In this document: in pieces, positions 40,947 to 49,173 of the stretch
Layout of the letters: every line of letters begins with the position of its first letter
Numbering within the stretch: position 1 is the first letter of the stretch
NCBI RefSeq assembly: GCF_004769405.1
Contig: NZ_RQES01000005.1
Location: 1 to 64,000, forward strand
Source: Leptospira selangorensis
GTDB taxonomy: Bacteria; Spirochaetota; Leptospiria; Leptospirales; Leptospiraceae
DNA: 64,000 bases
Direction: 5' to 3'
Position numbers and translations under genes: made by a program
The notes under the pieces: generated by a model
Database searches by the model: none
What the model was told of the DNA's origin: nothing
Seen by the model: only the letters and a program-made list of their open reading frames with translations

Positions 40947-43835
40947 TTAATATGCTAACGGGTTGCTTCTTAGAATCCAACCTTGTTCTCCGGTAAGTTG
41001 TGTCTGAGATGTTACTCCATCTCCTGCCCAGAACATCAGGTTTAATGCGCCTGAATTGGTGAATAAGCTTCCGGAACATTCTGAGATAGATACGAATCCG
41101 TCTGCATTAATATCCTGAGAACTCAAGCAGTAAGGAGTTTCGATCAATGCATCTCTTGCATTCAAGCCGAACATACTCAGTGTAGAGCTTGCTCCTCCTC
41201 TTTCGTTCGTATGGAAAAGTCCTAAGAAGTGACCTGCTTCGTGAGCGATCGTATCTCCCAAGAACTGTTGATCACCTGTACTCAGAGCAGTCGCAGCAGA
41301 TCCGGAAGTTCTATGAGGTTCGATCAATACGATCATTCCCGCCTTCTTCGTTGCTACTATTCCAGGAACTCCCGGGATACCCGCAGCCATTCCAAGTAAT
41401 CCTGCATAATTCGAATTGGATGTATCCGATGTGAGGAAAATATTCAAGGAATTTGCATCTTGAGCAGAACCAGTCGTAGTGTACAACTTAGTCAAAGAAC
41501 TTGCAAGTGTTCCGGTCTCATCTTCAAAATCAGTCAGATCCAAAAACTCCGATGCAGACACGCTTGTTGCAGAGAATTGAACATCTATTTTCACAGAATC
41601 CTGAGCATAGATATTAGTAATTCTATTAACAGCGTCTTGTAAACCTGCAACAGTGTAAGTCGGGTAAGAACCTTGAACGAATATAAACCGAATATTCAGT
41701 TTCTTTCTGTAAGTCCAAACCTTAGACAAACCGCTGGTGTTGGTAGTGCCTGATGTAGTGGTAAATGTTCTTTCTTCATTCAATCTTGCATGACATCCTC
41801 TGATGATAGAGTAGCTTGCATTAGTCGCGCTAAAGCTAACAGGAGAGTTAATGTCGAAATAAATTGTTTGAGAAACATTCGGAGTGATTGTAATCGCGCC
41901 AGAGCCTCCCAACAGATTTAAGAATTGTGAAGAAGTTGTTCCATAAGGTAGCAACCCGGAGAAATTCGTGAGTCCTACTCCATCTCTCGTCTCGTAAAGA
42001 GCAGTTTGAGTTGAATTGTAGATACCGCTGAACATTCCGAACAATGTAGAAGTTAAGTTATGCGGTTGATTAATGTAATAAATCGCCGCAGGGAAAGACG
42101 GTCCGATGGTTATCGGCTTCGTGCTTGAATAATACAATGTCTGTCCACTACCTCCGTAATTCGCAACAGTACTGAGGTTTGATGTAACCGATTGGGTACT
42201 GATATCGAAACAAGGAGCGCTTGGTTCAACGCCATTCGCCGACAAATTGATCACATAACTACTTTCATCCGAGTCATTATTTGCGATGGTTAAGGTCGCA
42301 GTTTTCGTTCCGGTAGAAGTAGGAGAGAATGTAACTGTGAAAGTAGATGTTCCACTCGCTGCTACAGTAGCAGAAGGTTGAGAAGCGACAGTAAACAATG
42401 ACGAATCTGTTCCTCCCACAACCACACGAGGGGTTCCACTTAGGTTCAAAGTTGCAGTTCCAGTGTTCTCAACAGTAAATGTTGTGGTAGCACCAGTAGT
42501 ACCGATTCTCGTATCTGCAATGCCCGAATATGTTCCAGAACTTGCGATACTTGTAGAAGCTTGTTTCAAATTAATTTCAGGAGCAGGAGTTGGAGTTCCA
42601 GTACCTGTGATCGTGAAATCATAAGGATTCTCGTCTGAATCGTTATTTGCAATTGAGATAGATGCAGTTTTTGCACCGGTAGAAGTAGGAACAAATCGAA
42701 CCGAGAAAGTTGTGTTTCCGGCACTAGCTACGCTTGTAGTGCTTGGTTGAACGGTAACTTCGAATTGATTCGCATTCGTTCCGGTAATTTCCACAATAGG
42801 GGTTCCGGTTAAACTTAAGGAGGCAGTTCCTAAGTTCTGGATCCTGAATTGGACTGCAGAACCTGCAACATTCTCCACTTGGCTTCCGAAATCAAAAGAA
42901 CCACTTCCATCCGCAATGTTTACGGAACCAGTAACTCTTTGTACATTGATTTCAGGAACAGGTGTTGGATTTCCAGTTCCAGAAAGACCGAAAGTATAAT
43001 TCGGAGTCCCTGCATCATCACTTGGGATAGTAATCGTAGCAGTTTTAACCCCGGTAGAAGTAGGAGAGAATGTAACCGAGAATGTTGTGGAACCGGAAGC
43101 CGCAACAGTATTGCTTGTTCCACTTGTATCCAAAGTATATTGGTTCGCATTCGTTCCACTCAGAGCGATTGAACTTAAATTTAAAGTAGCATCCCCGATA
43201 TTATTGATCGTAAAAGATACTGCAGTTCCGCTCGTATTCTCTTGTACACTTGTAAAAGTATGAACGCTAGATCCGCTAGTGAAAGTAGTAGATCCTCTTT
43301 TTACTTGAATATCCGGAGCAGGTGCAGGATTTGCAGTTCCGCTCAAATTCAAAATAAATGAAGGTGTGTTCGGATCATTAGATGCTATTTGTAGCTGAGC
43401 CGATTTAGTACCGGTTGATCCGGATGGAGAGAAAGTTACAGTAAACTCAGTAGTCTCTCCAGGATCTAAAACATTATCAGTACCTGATTGATCCACAGTA
43501 AATTGTGCCGCCTCAGCTCCTGTTTTCGCAATCACAGGAGTGCTAGTCAGATTTAAAGTTTGCTCACCATTATTTTGGATCGTGAAAACTCTTGCAGTAC
43601 TGCTTTGAGTAATTTTTACACTTCCTAAATTTTCTGTAGAACTATCCGGCACGGAAGTTACTATACCACTTCCTCTATAAACTCGAATGGTGGGATCAGG
43701 ATTAGGAGCTTCGGCAGTTTCACCAGGCGGTAAAAGTAAAGGCCCCTTTCCTCCACCCTTCGGGCAATTTACGAAGGAGAAAAGAATAACAAGAGTTAGA
43801 AGACTCTTGAAAAAAAATGTCGTAGACCGTTTCAT
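40947..43835 (-). CDS. ASH-repeat lipoprotein with C-terminal metzincin-type zinc protease
   Basis: The protein has 962 residues from the ATG at 43835. A lipoprotein signal (FSFVNC) is followed by four ASH repeats, each ending like FTLNLSGTANPAP, YTFGLSGTGNPTP, YDFTITGTGTPTP or YVINLSANG. A linker region follows, then a protease domain with HEAGHFLGLFH, a full metzincin zinc motif (His865, His869, His875; Glu866). A perfect EF-hand loop, DINADGFVSISE (908-919), lies between the zinc motif and a likely Met-turn (NLMFW, Met934). It is probably a lipid-anchored surface protease with a stalk of Ig-like domains. A TTG at 43865 could add ten residues. Confidence 0.88.
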   Translation of the reverse strand: MKRSTTFFFKSLLTLVILFSFVNCPKGGGKGPLLLPPGETAEAPNPDPTIRVYRGSGIVTSVPDSSTENLGSVKITQSSTARVFTIQNNGEQTLNLTSTPVIAKTGAEAAQFTVDQSGTDNVLDPGETTEFTVTFSPSGSTGTKSAQLQIASNDPNTPSFILNLSGTANPAPAPDIQVKRGSTTFTSGSSVHTFTSVQENTSGTAVSFTINNIGDATLNLSSIALSGTNANQYTLDTSGTSNTVAASGSTTFSVTFSPTSTGVKTATITIPSDDAGTPNYTFGLSGTGNPTPVPEINVQRVTGSVNIADGSGSFDFGSQVENVAGSAVQFRIQNLGTASLSLTGTPIVEITGTNANQFEVTVQPSTTSVASAGNTTFSVRFVPTSTGAKTASISIANNDSDENPYDFTITGTGTPTPAPEINLKQASTSIASSGTYSGIADTRIGTTGATTTFTVENTGTATLNLSGTPRVVVGGTDSSLFTVASQPSATVAASGTSTFTVTFSPTSTGTKTATLTIANNDSDESSYVINLSANGVEPSAPCFDISTQSVTSNLSTVANYGGSGQTLYYSSTKPITIGPSFPAAIYYINQPHNLTSTLFGMFSGIYNSTQTALYETRDGVGLTNFSGLLPYGTTSSQFLNLLGGSGAITITPNVSQTIYFDINSPVSFSATNASYSIIRGCHARLNEERTFTTTSGTTNTSGLSKVWTYRKKLNIRFIFVQGSYPTYTVAGLQDAVNRITNIYAQDSVKIDVQFSATSVSASEFLDLTDFEDETGTLASSLTKLYTTTGSAQDANSLNIFLTSDTSNSNYAGLLGMAAGIPGVPGIVATKKAGMIVLIEPHRTSGSAATALSTGDQQFLGDTIAHEAGHFLGLFHTNERGGASSTLSMFGLNARDALIETPYCLSSQDINADGFVSISECSGSLFTNSGALNLMFWAGDGVTSQTQLTGEQGWILRSNPLAY

Positions 43836-44319
43836 ATCGGAACTTTTCGACCTCTCTGTTTCCAATTTTATTAGGCACCAAGTCCCAAAATGGGATGGAA
43901 TGCCTTCTTCCTACGTTAGCCAAAATTGTATACAACTCAGACAAAGGTTCCCAAAAAATTATCAAAAAAGGGTCGTTGGATTTGTTTCACCTGGTTTTTT
44001 TTCTAAAAATCCCTCAGTATACGAAAAGTTATTCTTTCATCGGGTGATTTTTTCATGAGGTCATACCTCAAATAGGATACGAACTTGACATGTGTCGGAT
44101 AATGTTATTACCAGAATAGTGGTCACTCGGGAAAGGAATTGAACACCTTCAAATTTCTAGATGCCGAAAAGTCTATTTTCACTCGGGGAAACTTCTCCCC
44201 GAAAACCGCAAATAAAGGGGATTTTGAAACCAGATTGTGATAATTTGGAAAGAAAAAATTTCAATATTTTGCTTTAGATCGGCGCATAAATTGAAAATAC
44301 TTATACCTCAGGATTGAGG
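43836..44319. other. Long intergenic region with palindromes
   Basis: I see no supported gene. TGAGGT-CAT-ACCTCA is a perfect palindrome at 44056-44070. TCGGGGA-AACTTC-TCCCCGA makes a hairpin at 44183-44202 without a T-run. A second element, CCTCA-GGAT-TGAGG at 44306-44319, uses the same half sequence as the first and covers the ribosome site of the leader frame that follows. Promoters for both diverging genes must lie here. Confidence 0.4.
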
Positions 44320-44370
44320 ATGCCGATAGGTAGTAAGAGCCCAAAAACCTCGTCCAATAGAGATTTATGA
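44320..44370 (+). CDS. Candidate 16-codon leader peptide
   Basis: ATG at 44320 follows AGGA at six bases spacing and encodes MPIGSKSPKTSSNRDL. Its stop codon overlaps the ATG of the next gene in the sequence ATGA. The next gene has only a weak ribosome site of its own, so it may depend on translation of this frame. The ribosome site sits inside the CCTCA/TGAGG hairpin, which could make it switchable. Confidence 0.35.
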   Translation: MPIGSKSPKTSSNRDL

Positions 44371-45158
44371 TCCTCAGAAAATACTCGGTCTTCTTCTATA
44401 TTTCGGTTTTATTCTCCCAGACCCCCGCGTTTGCCTTGGGAACCTATTCTGAGGGCTGGACGGTCGCTAAACTGACCCAATTCGAGAGCCGAGGGATCGT
44501 ATACGAATCCTATGAAGGTGTGATAGAAGTCCTAACTTTCGATCCGGCAGAAGAATGCGAGGAAACTAGGGACGAATGTTATACGCCTGTGCGTAAAAAA
44601 GCGAATGTTAGCGTTCGTCCTGAAAACGCAGATGTAGTAAATTTTCTGATGAAAAATCTGAACCAAACGATATTGATCCAATTCAATATTCATAGGATCC
44701 AGCCTATTGCACTTTCTAGCAGTATAGAAGTAATCAACGCGCAATATCAAGAAAATGTAATACCCCATAGTACCCCTGTAAAAGATCCAAGTGGAAGGAT
44801 CACGGTATGGGTCCAGGCTCACGATACTTCTCACCCGATCGAAAAGATGGCGACTAACAAGACGGGTGGAAAAAGGAACTTTTCCGTAACGGGAAGGATC
44901 GTAAGTTTAGAATACAAAGGTACGATCCTAGGGACTTACGAAGGTCTTTATATGGATGAGTCTAGGGGAAGGATACATCCATTCTCCATTACTTCAGAAG
45001 AGATGGCGGAATTTGCTTGGAAAGCTATGAAGTATACCGGTAGATATTATTTAGGTGTCTCTGTGGCTTACGTAACTGGTGTGAGAGAATCACATTATGA
45101 TATATTCGAGATCAATTTCAGAGAGCCTGCGGGCGCTCAAGAAAGACCTAAAAACTAA
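44367..45158 (+). CDS. Exported hypothetical protein
   Basis: I do not recognise a family for this 263-residue protein. It has a signal peptide (hydrophobic to about residue 23, cleaved near AFA). The mature protein is beta-rich with two cysteines close together (EECEETRDEC) that may pair. A repeated theme appears in EGVIEVLTF/ EYKGTILGTYEGLY, suggesting two similar halves, each of which may contain a short beta barrel. No catalytic pattern stands out. Its 3' end overlaps that of the convergent lipoprotein gene by 11 bases. Confidence 0.7.
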   Translation: MILRKYSVFFYISVLFSQTPAFALGTYSEGWTVAKLTQFESRGIVYESYEGVIEVLTFDPAEECEETRDECYTPVRKKANVSVRPENADVVNFLMKNLNQTILIQFNIHRIQPIALSSSIEVINAQYQENVIPHSTPVKDPSGRITVWVQAHDTSHPIEKMATNKTGGKRNFSVTGRIVSLEYKGTILGTYEGLYMDESRGRIHPFSITSEEMAEFAWKAMKYTGRYYLGVSVAYVTGVRESHYDIFEINFREPAGAQERPKN

Positions 45159-45651
45159 AATTACTTAAATAAGATTTAGAATCCGAAGTGAATTGTCTAG
45201 AAACTAAATAACCTTCGCTTCCGTTTCCAGTTAGAACAAGTACCTCTAGATTACCTGAAAAATTTCCAGATTGATCTTCTCTAATATAAACTTGAGCATC
45301 CCCAAGTTCTAGAGGAGCTTCCAATCCAAAATGAAGAATGTCCCAAGCCAATTCTTCTTTCCAAAAACTTTCATCAACTGAATTGCCCTTCTTCCAACCT
45401 TCTTTCAAAAAAAGTTCAGGAGAAACTTTCAAATTAAAATGAACATACACATTATGATCAGAAGGCTCCGCAAAAATTCTCAAATTCCGAGTATCTTCTA
45501 ATTTGTGAATTTCTACATAATAGGCGGCGTCTTTTACCATTCCCAAAGAAGGATCTAGAATTTCGTATAAATCACCCTCACAATTCGAACTCATTATAAA
45601 AGAGAGTACGAACAGAAGGGAGTAAAAGAAATGTCTAAACGAAAGTCCCAT
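45148..45651 (-). CDS. Putative lipoprotein of unknown function
   Basis: The 167-residue product has a hydrophobic signal ending in IMSSNC, a leptospiral-type lipobox, so it is probably lipidated. The mature part is a compact alternating beta pattern (VYVHFNLKV, AQVYIRED, NLEVLVLTG) with acidic residues and several Trp. No family is recognised. No clear ribosome site precedes the ATG. It is convergent with, and overlaps, the exported protein gene. Confidence 0.65.
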   Translation of the reverse strand: MGLSFRHFFYSLLFVLSFIMSSNCEGDLYEILDPSLGMVKDAAYYVEIHKLEDTRNLRIFAEPSDHNVYVHFNLKVSPELFLKEGWKKGNSVDESFWKEELAWDILHFGLEAPLELGDAQVYIREDQSGNFSGNLEVLVLTGNGSEGYLVSRQFTSDSKSYLSNFSF

Positions 45652-45872
45652 ATCTAAATAATTTTAACATGGAGAGACTAGGATTTTTTCAGAATTTTCT
45701 AAGAAAAATGATTTTGGAAAGAAATTTCTGACAAAGAAGAGGGCAAAATAATAATTAAGGTTTACATACACTCGTTTAGTTATTTAGAAAATTTTTCCTC
45801 CCATACAAAATAATTCAGGCGTAAATACCTAAAATTCAGTCCCGTTTTTTTGACTTGACAAAACTTCCAAAC

Positions 45873-45890
45873 TATTTCGATGTCTAAATA
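45873..45890. promoter_or_regulatory. MarR-type operator overlapping the regulator's promoter
   Basis: TATTTCGA-TG-TCTAAATA is an 18-base inverted repeat with one mismatch, ending one base before the MarR ATG. A consensus -35 box TTGACA lies at 45855-45860. The same element, perfect, lies before the SDR gene at 46343. This predicts autoregulation. Confidence 0.7.
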
Positions 45891-45891
45891 A

Positions 45892-46320
45892 ATGAAGCCG
45901 GAATATGTAATTCATTTATTGTCCAGAACCAGAGATCGGATCCAAAAATATTTATCCGAAGAATTCCTAAAGCAAGGCATTCAAGATTTGGTTCCAGCTC
46001 ACGGAGGTGTACTTTTTGTATTAGGTAAAGAAGGTCCGCTTACCATGAGTGAATTAGCAAAGTTATTGGATAGGACCAACTCTACCGTGACTGCTCTTTT
46101 GGACAAAATGGAAGAATTCGGTTATATTAAAAGATCCAAACCTTACGAAGACGAAAGAGTGACTTCCGCAGAATTAACGGATAAGGGAAAACAAACCTTA
46201 GAGAAGGTGCAAAAGGCTTCCAAGGCTACACTTGCAAAACTCAGTCAGAATTTAGAACAGGGAGAAAAGGAAGAATTCATGCGAATTTTAACTAAGATCC
46301 ATTCGAATTTCGATATATGA
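45892..46320 (+). CDS. MarR-family transcriptional regulator
   Basis: The 142-residue protein has the MarR winged helix: MSELAKLLDRTNSTVTALLDKMEEFGYIKRS is recognition-helix sequence, followed by a wing with YEDERVTSAELTDKG. N- and C-terminal helices would form the dimer. There is no Shine-Dalgarno site before the ATG, and a palindromic operator with a -35 box ends right at the start, so the message could be leaderless. The regulator most likely controls itself and the SDR gene that follows. Confidence 0.9.
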   Translation: MKPEYVIHLLSRTRDRIQKYLSEEFLKQGIQDLVPAHGGVLFVLGKEGPLTMSELAKLLDRTNSTVTALLDKMEEFGYIKRSKPYEDERVTSAELTDKGKQTLEKVQKASKATLAKLSQNLEQGEKEEFMRILTKIHSNFDI

Positions 46321-46342
46321 TGTAAATTTTTTTTTGCGCAAA

Positions 46343-46360
46343 TATTTCGACATCGAAATA
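46343..46360. promoter_or_regulatory. Perfect MarR-type operator before the SDR gene
   Basis: TATTTCGA-CA-TCGAAATA is a perfect eight-two-eight palindrome lying between the MarR stop and the ribosome site (AGGAG at 46364-46368) of the SDR gene. It is the reverse complement of the element at 45873-45890 apart from one base. Confidence 0.75.
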
Positions 46361-46375
46361 AATAGGAGAACGAGT

Positions 46376-47125
46376 ATGTTAGAAGGTAAAACTGCAGTAA
46401 TCACAGGATCAGCGAGAGGGATAGGCAAAGAGATCGCAAAAATGTTCTTAGAAAGAGGTTCAAAAGTTATTCTTTCTGATCTGGAAAATTCTAATTGTAA
46501 GGAAACTGCGGAAGAATTGGCGAAATACAATCCGGAAGGAGTTTTTTGGAAAACTTGCGATGTAACTTTTAAAAATCAAAACAAAGAATTAGCAGAGTTT
46601 GCAATTGAGAAGACCGGAACCTTGGATATTTGGATCAATAATGCGGGAGTAGTTCAAGACGATCTGCTATTAAGAATGTCCGAAGAAAAATGGGAGAAGG
46701 TACACTCTGTAAATTTAAAAGCTGCTTTCTTCGGCATCCAAACCGCTGCAAAGTTCATGCTAAAGAAAAGTTCTGGTAGAATCGTAAACATCGGATCAGT
46801 CTCCGGATTTTATGGCAATGCAGGACAGGCAAACTATTCTTCCGCAAAGGCTGGACTGTTTGCTCTTACTAAATCTGCTGCCAGAGAACTTGCCTCCAGA
46901 AATATCACAGTGAACTGTGTTGCCTCCGGTTTTATAAATAACCGATTTGCAGAGCATGTTCCTGAAGAAATTAGAAATTCTATCTTGGATTCCATTCCCT
47001 TGAAAATTAAAAGAAATCCCGAAGAAGCAGTCGCTTCTGCTGTTGCTTTTCTTTCTTCCGAGGAAGCGGATTGGATTACGGGAGCAACTCTTAGAGTGGA
47101 TGGGGGAATGTTGATCGGCTTTTAG
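46376..47125 (+). CDS. Short-chain dehydrogenase/reductase, FabG-like
   Basis: The 249-residue oxidoreductase has the cofactor motif TGSARGIG (residues 10-17), NNAG, the catalytic Ser in NIGSVSG, and Tyr/Lys in YSSAKAG. The C-terminal WITGATLRVDGGM is typical of 3-oxoacyl-ACP reductase-like SDRs, but many SDRs with other substrates look the same. The ATG at 46376 is fixed by AGGAG eight bases upstream. A MarR-type operator precedes it, so expression is probably inducible rather than housekeeping. Confidence 0.9.
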   Translation: MLEGKTAVITGSARGIGKEIAKMFLERGSKVILSDLENSNCKETAEELAKYNPEGVFWKTCDVTFKNQNKELAEFAIEKTGTLDIWINNAGVVQDDLLLRMSEEKWEKVHSVNLKAAFFGIQTAAKFMLKKSSGRIVNIGSVSGFYGNAGQANYSSAKAGLFALTKSAARELASRNITVNCVASGFINNRFAEHVPEEIRNSILDSIPLKIKRNPEEAVASAVAFLSSEEADWITGATLRVDGGMLIGF

Positions 47126-47239
47126 ACCGAATACTTAATTAGAAGTTTTACGAGCAGGTAAGAGAAGGATCCAAAAAATTTCTTGCCTGTTCTTTTGTAA
47201 GAAGAGACTTAATTCTTAAGATTACCTTCTTCCTTTCAT

Positions 47240-47809
47240 ATGAATTCTCTTACAAAATATTGTCATTATGTTCTCTCGCTAGAGAAGGACCAAGATCCTG
47301 AAAATAAAATCTATCATGATACAGAATACGGTTTCACCTTAAAATCGGATGATGAATTATTCGGAAGACTTATTTTAGAGATCAACCAAGCCGGCCTTTC
47401 CTGGACCACGATCTTAAGGAAAAAGGAAAACTTCCGTAAGGCTTATAAAAACTTTTCTATCAAAAAGATCTCAAAGTTTTCCGAAAAAGATTTTGATCGG
47501 CTTATGAACGATGCAGGTATCATTCGTAACAGGCTTAAGATAAACGCAGCCATTCATAATGCGAATGTGATTATCGGTCTTCAAAAAGAATTCGGAAGTT
47601 TCCAAGATTGGTTACATTCTCATCATCCCAAATCATTGGAAGAATGGACCAAACTATTTAAAAAAACTTTCGTATTCGTGGGCGGAGAGATAGTGAATGA
47701 ATTTTTGATGAGCACAGGTTATTTAGAAGGCGCTCACGGACCTGGCTGCCCCATTTATAAAAAAGCGTTAAAATCCAAACCCGCTTGGAATTCTAAAAAG
47801 AAAAAATAG
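47240..47809 (+). CDS. tag: DNA-3-methyladenine glycosylase I
   Basis: Tag removes 3-methyladenine from DNA. The 189-residue protein has YHDTEYG near residue 25, LEINQAGLSW with the conserved Glu47, DAGIIRNRLKINAAI, and a C-terminal HGPGC. The zinc ligands of the family map to Cys8, His26 and that final His/Cys pair. No clear ribosome site is visible before the ATG. It is followed closely by the SAP-domain gene. Confidence 0.93.
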   Translation: MNSLTKYCHYVLSLEKDQDPENKIYHDTEYGFTLKSDDELFGRLILEINQAGLSWTTILRKKENFRKAYKNFSIKKISKFSEKDFDRLMNDAGIIRNRLKINAAIHNANVIIGLQKEFGSFQDWLHSHHPKSLEEWTKLFKKTFVFVGGEIVNEFLMSTGYLEGAHGPGCPIYKKALKSKPAWNSKKKK

Positions 47810-47823
47810 ATCTTTATATAAAA

Positions 47824-48480
47824 ATGAAATCTCGTCCTTCTTTCGAAAAAATCAAAACTATATCCGAATTCGAATCTCATTATTGGTATAGAGAAGAATT
47901 ACAAAACATCTGCCTGGACTTAAAGATCTCTTCTAAAGGTGCTAAAGCGGAACTTGAAGAAAGATTAAAATCTTATATCAGATTCGGCAGAGAGGTATTT
48001 CTAAAAAAGGAAAATTCTACTAAAGGCCCGATATCCGTTCGTAGAAAAACTAAAAGTGAAAAAGAGATCACTCTCAAATCTAAAATTATTCCGGACGGAA
48101 TTCGATTCGATTCCAAATTCAGAGAATTCTGTAGGGAGTATTATGATCTCAAAAAATTCAGTTTTACGAAGGCTATGGCGGAAGCGGTTCGAGATGCCGA
48201 GAAAATCGGGAATCTAAAACTCTCCGTCCAAGATCTTTTGAGGGTATATGAAAATCCTCCTAAGGAAGAAAGACCTGACGATCGCGTTCTAAGATGGAAT
48301 CGTTTCGTAAAAGATTTTCATTCTGATCCGAAAACTTCTCCGTTCAAAAATAAACTGAATATAGCCGCATTCTTATGGGGGAAGGTCCGGGACAGAGCAG
48401 GTAGTAAAAAATTCGACCCTTCTCTTTTGAAAGAATTCGCAAAAGACATCCAAAAATTGGAAGCTAAGAGCAATAAGTAA
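47824..48480 (+). CDS. SAP-domain protein (DUF6434-like)
   Basis: The 218-residue basic protein has an N-terminal SAP-like helix-hairpin (YWYREELQNICLDLKIS, then AKAELEERLKSYI), a motif used to bind DNA. The C-terminal half has FREFCREYYDLKKFSFTKAM and later helical sequence with many Lys and Arg, which resembles a family of small SAP proteins of unknown role. It lies 14 bases after the Tag gene, so a DNA-related function in the same transcript is plausible. Confidence 0.65.
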   Translation: MKSRPSFEKIKTISEFESHYWYREELQNICLDLKISSKGAKAELEERLKSYIRFGREVFLKKENSTKGPISVRRKTKSEKEITLKSKIIPDGIRFDSKFREFCREYYDLKKFSFTKAMAEAVRDAEKIGNLKLSVQDLLRVYENPPKEERPDDRVLRWNRFVKDFHSDPKTSPFKNKLNIAAFLWGKVRDRAGSKKFDPSLLKEFAKDIQKLEAKSNK

Positions 48481-48556
48481 TGCTAAATCTGTAATGAAAT
48501 GCAGGTTTTTCTGCTGGTAGACGAACCTAACTCATTATAAAATATCTTTCAGGCAA

Positions 48557-49153
48557 ATGAAAGTTAAGTTGTTCTCATTCTCCATTTTACTCTGTCTCGC
48601 TCTTAGTTTCCCTTTTTTCTTAGGAGCTCAATCGGAAAGTAAGACAATATGTTTAAATTGGGAAAAAAATTTTCCCAAAATAGATTCCAAACTATATTTA
48701 GAGATCAGTGGCTTAGAATTGATCCTTAGTCCTCCTACAGTTGCAATAATGAGAAGCAGAAGACCTGGAGAATTAGTGCCGATCATACATGGATCTTATA
48801 AGACCGAAGGAAATAAAGAAGTACTGGTCGAATTTCCGTACGAACCTTCCGATCCTGACGAATGTTCTTTCAGTTGTAAGGAACAATCACTTGCCCTTCG
48901 TGCCAACCGAAATACGGAAGAAGTATACGATAGTTGTTTTAAATCATGCAGAAACAATACGAGTTTTAAATTTGGAAAAGATAAATTCAAACTTCATTTA
49001 AAATTCAAAATTTACAGGGACGAAACTGACACCTTAAGAATAGATTCTGTTTCTTATAAAGATTTGAGCCCGATCACAGGAAAATTGGCTTATTCTTTCC
49101 CCCATTATTTTGCGGGTGATCTGGTAGAATGTGGGAACTCTATTTGGGATTAA
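48557..49153 (+). CDS. Exported hypothetical protein
   Basis: This 198-residue protein has a signal peptide (to about residue 24, ending LGAQ). The mature part has six cysteines, four of them close together (ECSFSC and DSCFKSC), which suggests disulphides outside the cytoplasm. A beta-rich pattern surrounds them. No family is recognised and no neighbour gives a strong clue; it is convergent with the TetR gene. Confidence 0.65.
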   Translation: MKVKLFSFSILLCLALSFPFFLGAQSESKTICLNWEKNFPKIDSKLYLEISGLELILSPPTVAIMRSRRPGELVPIIHGSYKTEGNKEVLVEFPYEPSDPDECSFSCKEQSLALRANRNTEEVYDSCFKSCRNNTSFKFGKDKFKLHLKFKIYRDETDTLRIDSVSYKDLSPITGKLAYSFPHYFAGDLVECGNSIWD

Positions 49154-49173
49154 TATATCCTAAAAATATAATA

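Noticed and set aside
42200..43700. Repetitive DNA resembling a tandem repeat or CRISPR-like array
   Set aside because: The repetition is protein-level ASH domain repetition of about 100 residues, with diverged codons and no fixed repeat or spacer length.
43687..44058. 123-residue plus-strand frame over the metalloprotease start region
   Set aside because: It is antisense to the lipoprotein signal and ASH repeat sequence and has low-complexity composition with no ribosome site.
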